This document shows, one piece after another, positions 62,287 through 64,000 of a stretch of DNA of 64,000 bases (position 1 is its first letter; the number at the start of each line of letters is the position of its first letter). The stretch comes from Inquilinus sp052113205 (GTDB taxonomy: Bacteria; Pseudomonadota; Alphaproteobacteria; DSM-16000; Inquilinaceae), in contig NZ_JBFRCU010000007.1 of the NCBI RefSeq assembly GCF_052113205.1, forward strand, positions 62,001 through 126,000, read 5' to 3'. The translations under genes were made by a program, and so were the position numbers. The notes below the pieces were generated by a model that worked only from the letters and a program-made list of their open reading frames with translations, was not told where the DNA came from and ran no database searches.

Positions 62287-63474
62287 TCAGCGGTTCGCCT
62301 GGCCGGGCAGGATCGCCAGCCCCTCATCGGCGACGATCTGCTCCTCATCCGTCGGGACCACCAGGATCCGGGCGGCGCTGCCGGCGGCGTCGATGCGGCC
62401 GGCGTTCCGCGCATTGAGCCGGTCGTCGGTGCCGAGGCCCAGCCACTCCAGCCGCCGGCAGATCCGGGCGCGGATCTCCGGCTGGTGCTCGCCGATGCCG
62501 GCGGTGAAGACCAGGGCATCGAGCCCGCCGAGCGTGACGGCGAGGCCGGCGATGGCTTGGGCGATGCGGAAGGTGAAGATGTCGAGCGCCTCGCCGGCCG
62601 ACGGGTCGGCGCTGGCCAGCAGGTCGCGGGTGTCGCCGCTGATGCCGGACAGGCCGAGCAGCCCGGCGCGGTGATACAGCAGGTCCTCGACCTCTTCGAC
62701 TGTCATGCCGTCCGGACCGAGCAGATGCAGCAGCACCCCGGCGTCGAGCGCGCCGGGCCGGGTCGCCATCGGCACCCCGTCCAGGGCGGAGAAGCCCATC
62801 GTCGTCTCGACGCTGGCGCCGTCCTTGAGGGCGCAGAGGCTGGCGCCGCTGCCGAGATGGGCGACGACCACCCGGCCCGCCGCCAGCTCCGGATGGTCCC
62901 GGCACAGCGCGTTGGCGATGAAGCGGTAGGACAGGCCGTGGAAGCCGTAGCGCTTGATGCCGCGGTCATGCAGCGCTCGCGGCAGGGCGAAGCGGCGGAC
63001 CTCGTCCGCCTGGCCGGCATGGAAGGCGGTGTCGAAGGACGCGGTCTGGACGATGCCGGGCCGCAGCGCGCCCATGGCCTCGATCAGCCGCAGCGCCGGC
63101 GGCTGGTGCAGCGGCGCCAGCGGCACCAGCGCCTGCAATTGTTCCAACACCTCGCCGGTGATGCGGACCGGGCCGGTGAAGGCCTCGCCGCCATGCACCA
63201 CACGGTGCCCGGCCAGGGCCAGGCCGTTGAGGCCGAGCCGGTCGTCCAGCACCTGCAGGCAGCCGTCGAGCACGGCCTGCAGGTCAGCCGGATCCGCGGC
63301 GCCGATCTCGATGGTTTCGGAGACGCCCTCCGCCTCCAGCCGCAGCGCCGGCGGCCGCCCCTTGAGGTCGAGCACGGCCTTGGCGCGGCGCACGGCCTTG
63401 CCGCCGCGCTCCTCGAACAGGCCGAGCTTGATCGAGGAGGAGCCGGCGTTGAGGGCCAGGATTTCGAGCGGCAT
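62287..63474 (-). CDS. ackA: Acetate kinase
   Basis: This 395-residue kinase transfers phosphate between acetyl phosphate and ADP. Family motifs: LALNAGSSSIKLGLF at the start, GHRVVHGG, YGFHGLSYRF, AHLGSGASLCALKDG and MGFSALDGVPMATRPG. Length fits the family. Its ATG at 63474 overlaps the phosphoketolase stop (TGATG). Together they turn sugar-phosphate-derived acetyl phosphate into acetate and ATP. It converges with the sorbosone-dehydrogenase-like gene. Confidence 0.96.
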   Translation of the reverse strand: MPLEILALNAGSSSIKLGLFEERGGKAVRRAKAVLDLKGRPPALRLEAEGVSETIEIGAADPADLQAVLDGCLQVLDDRLGLNGLALAGHRVVHGGEAFTGPVRITGEVLEQLQALVPLAPLHQPPALRLIEAMGALRPGIVQTASFDTAFHAGQADEVRRFALPRALHDRGIKRYGFHGLSYRFIANALCRDHPELAAGRVVVAHLGSGASLCALKDGASVETTMGFSALDGVPMATRPGALDAGVLLHLLGPDGMTVEEVEDLLYHRAGLLGLSGISGDTRDLLASADPSAGEALDIFTFRIAQAIAGLAVTLGGLDALVFTAGIGEHQPEIRARICRRLEWLGLGTDDRLNARNAGRIDAAGSAARILVVPTDEEQIVADEGLAILPGQANR

Positions 63475-64000
63475 CAGTCGAACGGCGCCGCGGTGCCGCG
63501 GCTCGGCCAGCGCCAGTCGGCGACGTCGGGCATGTCGCGGCCATGCTGCCGGACATAGTCGTGATGCTCCGCCAGCCGGTCCTGGAACCGGCGGCGGGCG
63601 CGGTCGGCGTCGGCGCCGAGCTGCGGCAGGCGATCGATCGCGGCGATGGCGAGGTGGAAGCGGTCCAGCTGGTTCAGCACCACCATGTCGAAGGGCGTGG
63701 TGGTGGTGCCTTCCTCGCGGAAGCCGTGGACATGGAAGTTGTCGTGGTTGGTGCGCTTGTAGGTCAGGCGGTGGACCAGCTGCGGATAACCGTGGAAGGC
63801 GAAGATCACCGGCCGGTCATGGGTGAACAGGCCGATGAAATCCTCCTCCGGCAGGCCGTGCGGGTGCTGCTCCTTCGGCTGCAGCGCCATCAGGTCGACG
63901 ACATTGACCAGACGGATGCGCAGCGCCGGCAGGTGCTCGCGCAGCAGCGCCACGGCGGCGACGGCCTCCAGCGTCGGCACGTCGCCGGCGCAGGCCAGCA
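63474..64000 (-). CDS. xfp: Phosphoketolase (xylulose-5-P/fructose-6-P), 5' part outside the window
   Basis: The C-terminal ~175 residues of a phosphoketolase are seen, entering from the right edge (LACAGDVPTLEAVAAV). Typical blocks are RLVNVVDLMALQP, GLPEEDFIGLFTHDRPVIFAFHGYP and YKRTNHDNFHVHGFREEGTTTTPFDMVVLN. The thiamine-diphosphate enzyme splits xylulose-5-phosphate into acetyl phosphate and glyceraldehyde-3-phosphate. Coupled to ackA by a 1-bp overlap. Confidence 0.94.
   Translation of the reverse strand, partial: LACAGDVPTLEAVAAVALLREHLPALRIRLVNVVDLMALQPKEQHPHGLPEEDFIGLFTHDRPVIFAFHGYPQLVHRLTYKRTNHDNFHVHGFREEGTTTTPFDMVVLNQLDRFHLAIAAIDRLPQLGADADRARRRFQDRLAEHHDYVRQHGRDMPDVADWRWPSRGTAAPFD

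Overview
The window reads as chromosomal DNA of a high-GC alphaproteobacterium, plausibly Rhodospirillales/Azospirillaceae and Inquilinus-like. This is inferred from the GC-rich codon use, the dense set of ABC importers with GntR/LysR/SorC/GlxA-type regulators, the methylmalonate-semialdehyde dehydrogenase/LysR pair and the style of dispersed palindromic repeats. I could not search a database, so the taxon is a guess. I saw no rRNA or tRNA gene, CRISPR array, prophage or transposase.

Layout. 1-7045: a ribose-type sugar ABC importer (ATPase cut by the left edge, two permeases, binding protein), two GntR regulators and a mandelate-racemase-type enolase-superfamily enzyme, probably a sugar-acid dehydratase module. 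7166-10724: a KaiC-like double ATPase overlapping a PAS/hybrid histidine kinase. 10878-19617: a 2224-residue glycine-rich autotransporter, divergent from a LytS/LytTR two-component pair. 19901-26713: an osmoprotectant-type ABC importer followed by a cysteine hydrolase, an active-looking M24 enzyme resembling DddP and a GlxA-type AraC regulator. 26811-33963: a hormone-sensitive-lipase-type esterase, a DipZ-like CcdA-thioredoxin fusion and a 1434-residue exported multidomain di-haem protein. 34186-36679: LysR plus mmsA. 36902-37741: an unknown gene cut by a TAG. 37980-45555: a spermidine/putrescine-type ABC importer in one operon with a metal-ligand-less M24 homologue and a flavin reductase, divergent from a GntR gene and a RidA-like gene. 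46158-57073: a carbohydrate ABC importer, SorC regulator, aldo/keto reductase, GlpD-like dehydrogenase, class I aldolase-like protein, FGGY kinase and CitE-like lyase, forming an import, phosphorylation, oxidation and cleavage route that mixes Ery-like and Lsr-like parts. 57141-62230: an ABC membrane domain lacking its ATPase, a small membrane-protein operon with a 25-residue peptide, an exported epoxide-hydrolase-like protein, a DUF2231-like protein and a frameshifted sorbosone-dehydrogenase-like lipoprotein. 62287-64000: acetate kinase and the end of phosphoketolase, a phosphoketolase shunt.

Two kinds of dispersed repeat stand out. A family of about 134 bp has four full copies and one degenerate copy; three of the full copies sit between convergent genes. 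A second, mosaic palindromic family has one member lying in frame inside the leader of the osmoprotectant-binding protein. Several promoter regions carry perfect palindromes that are good operator candidates.
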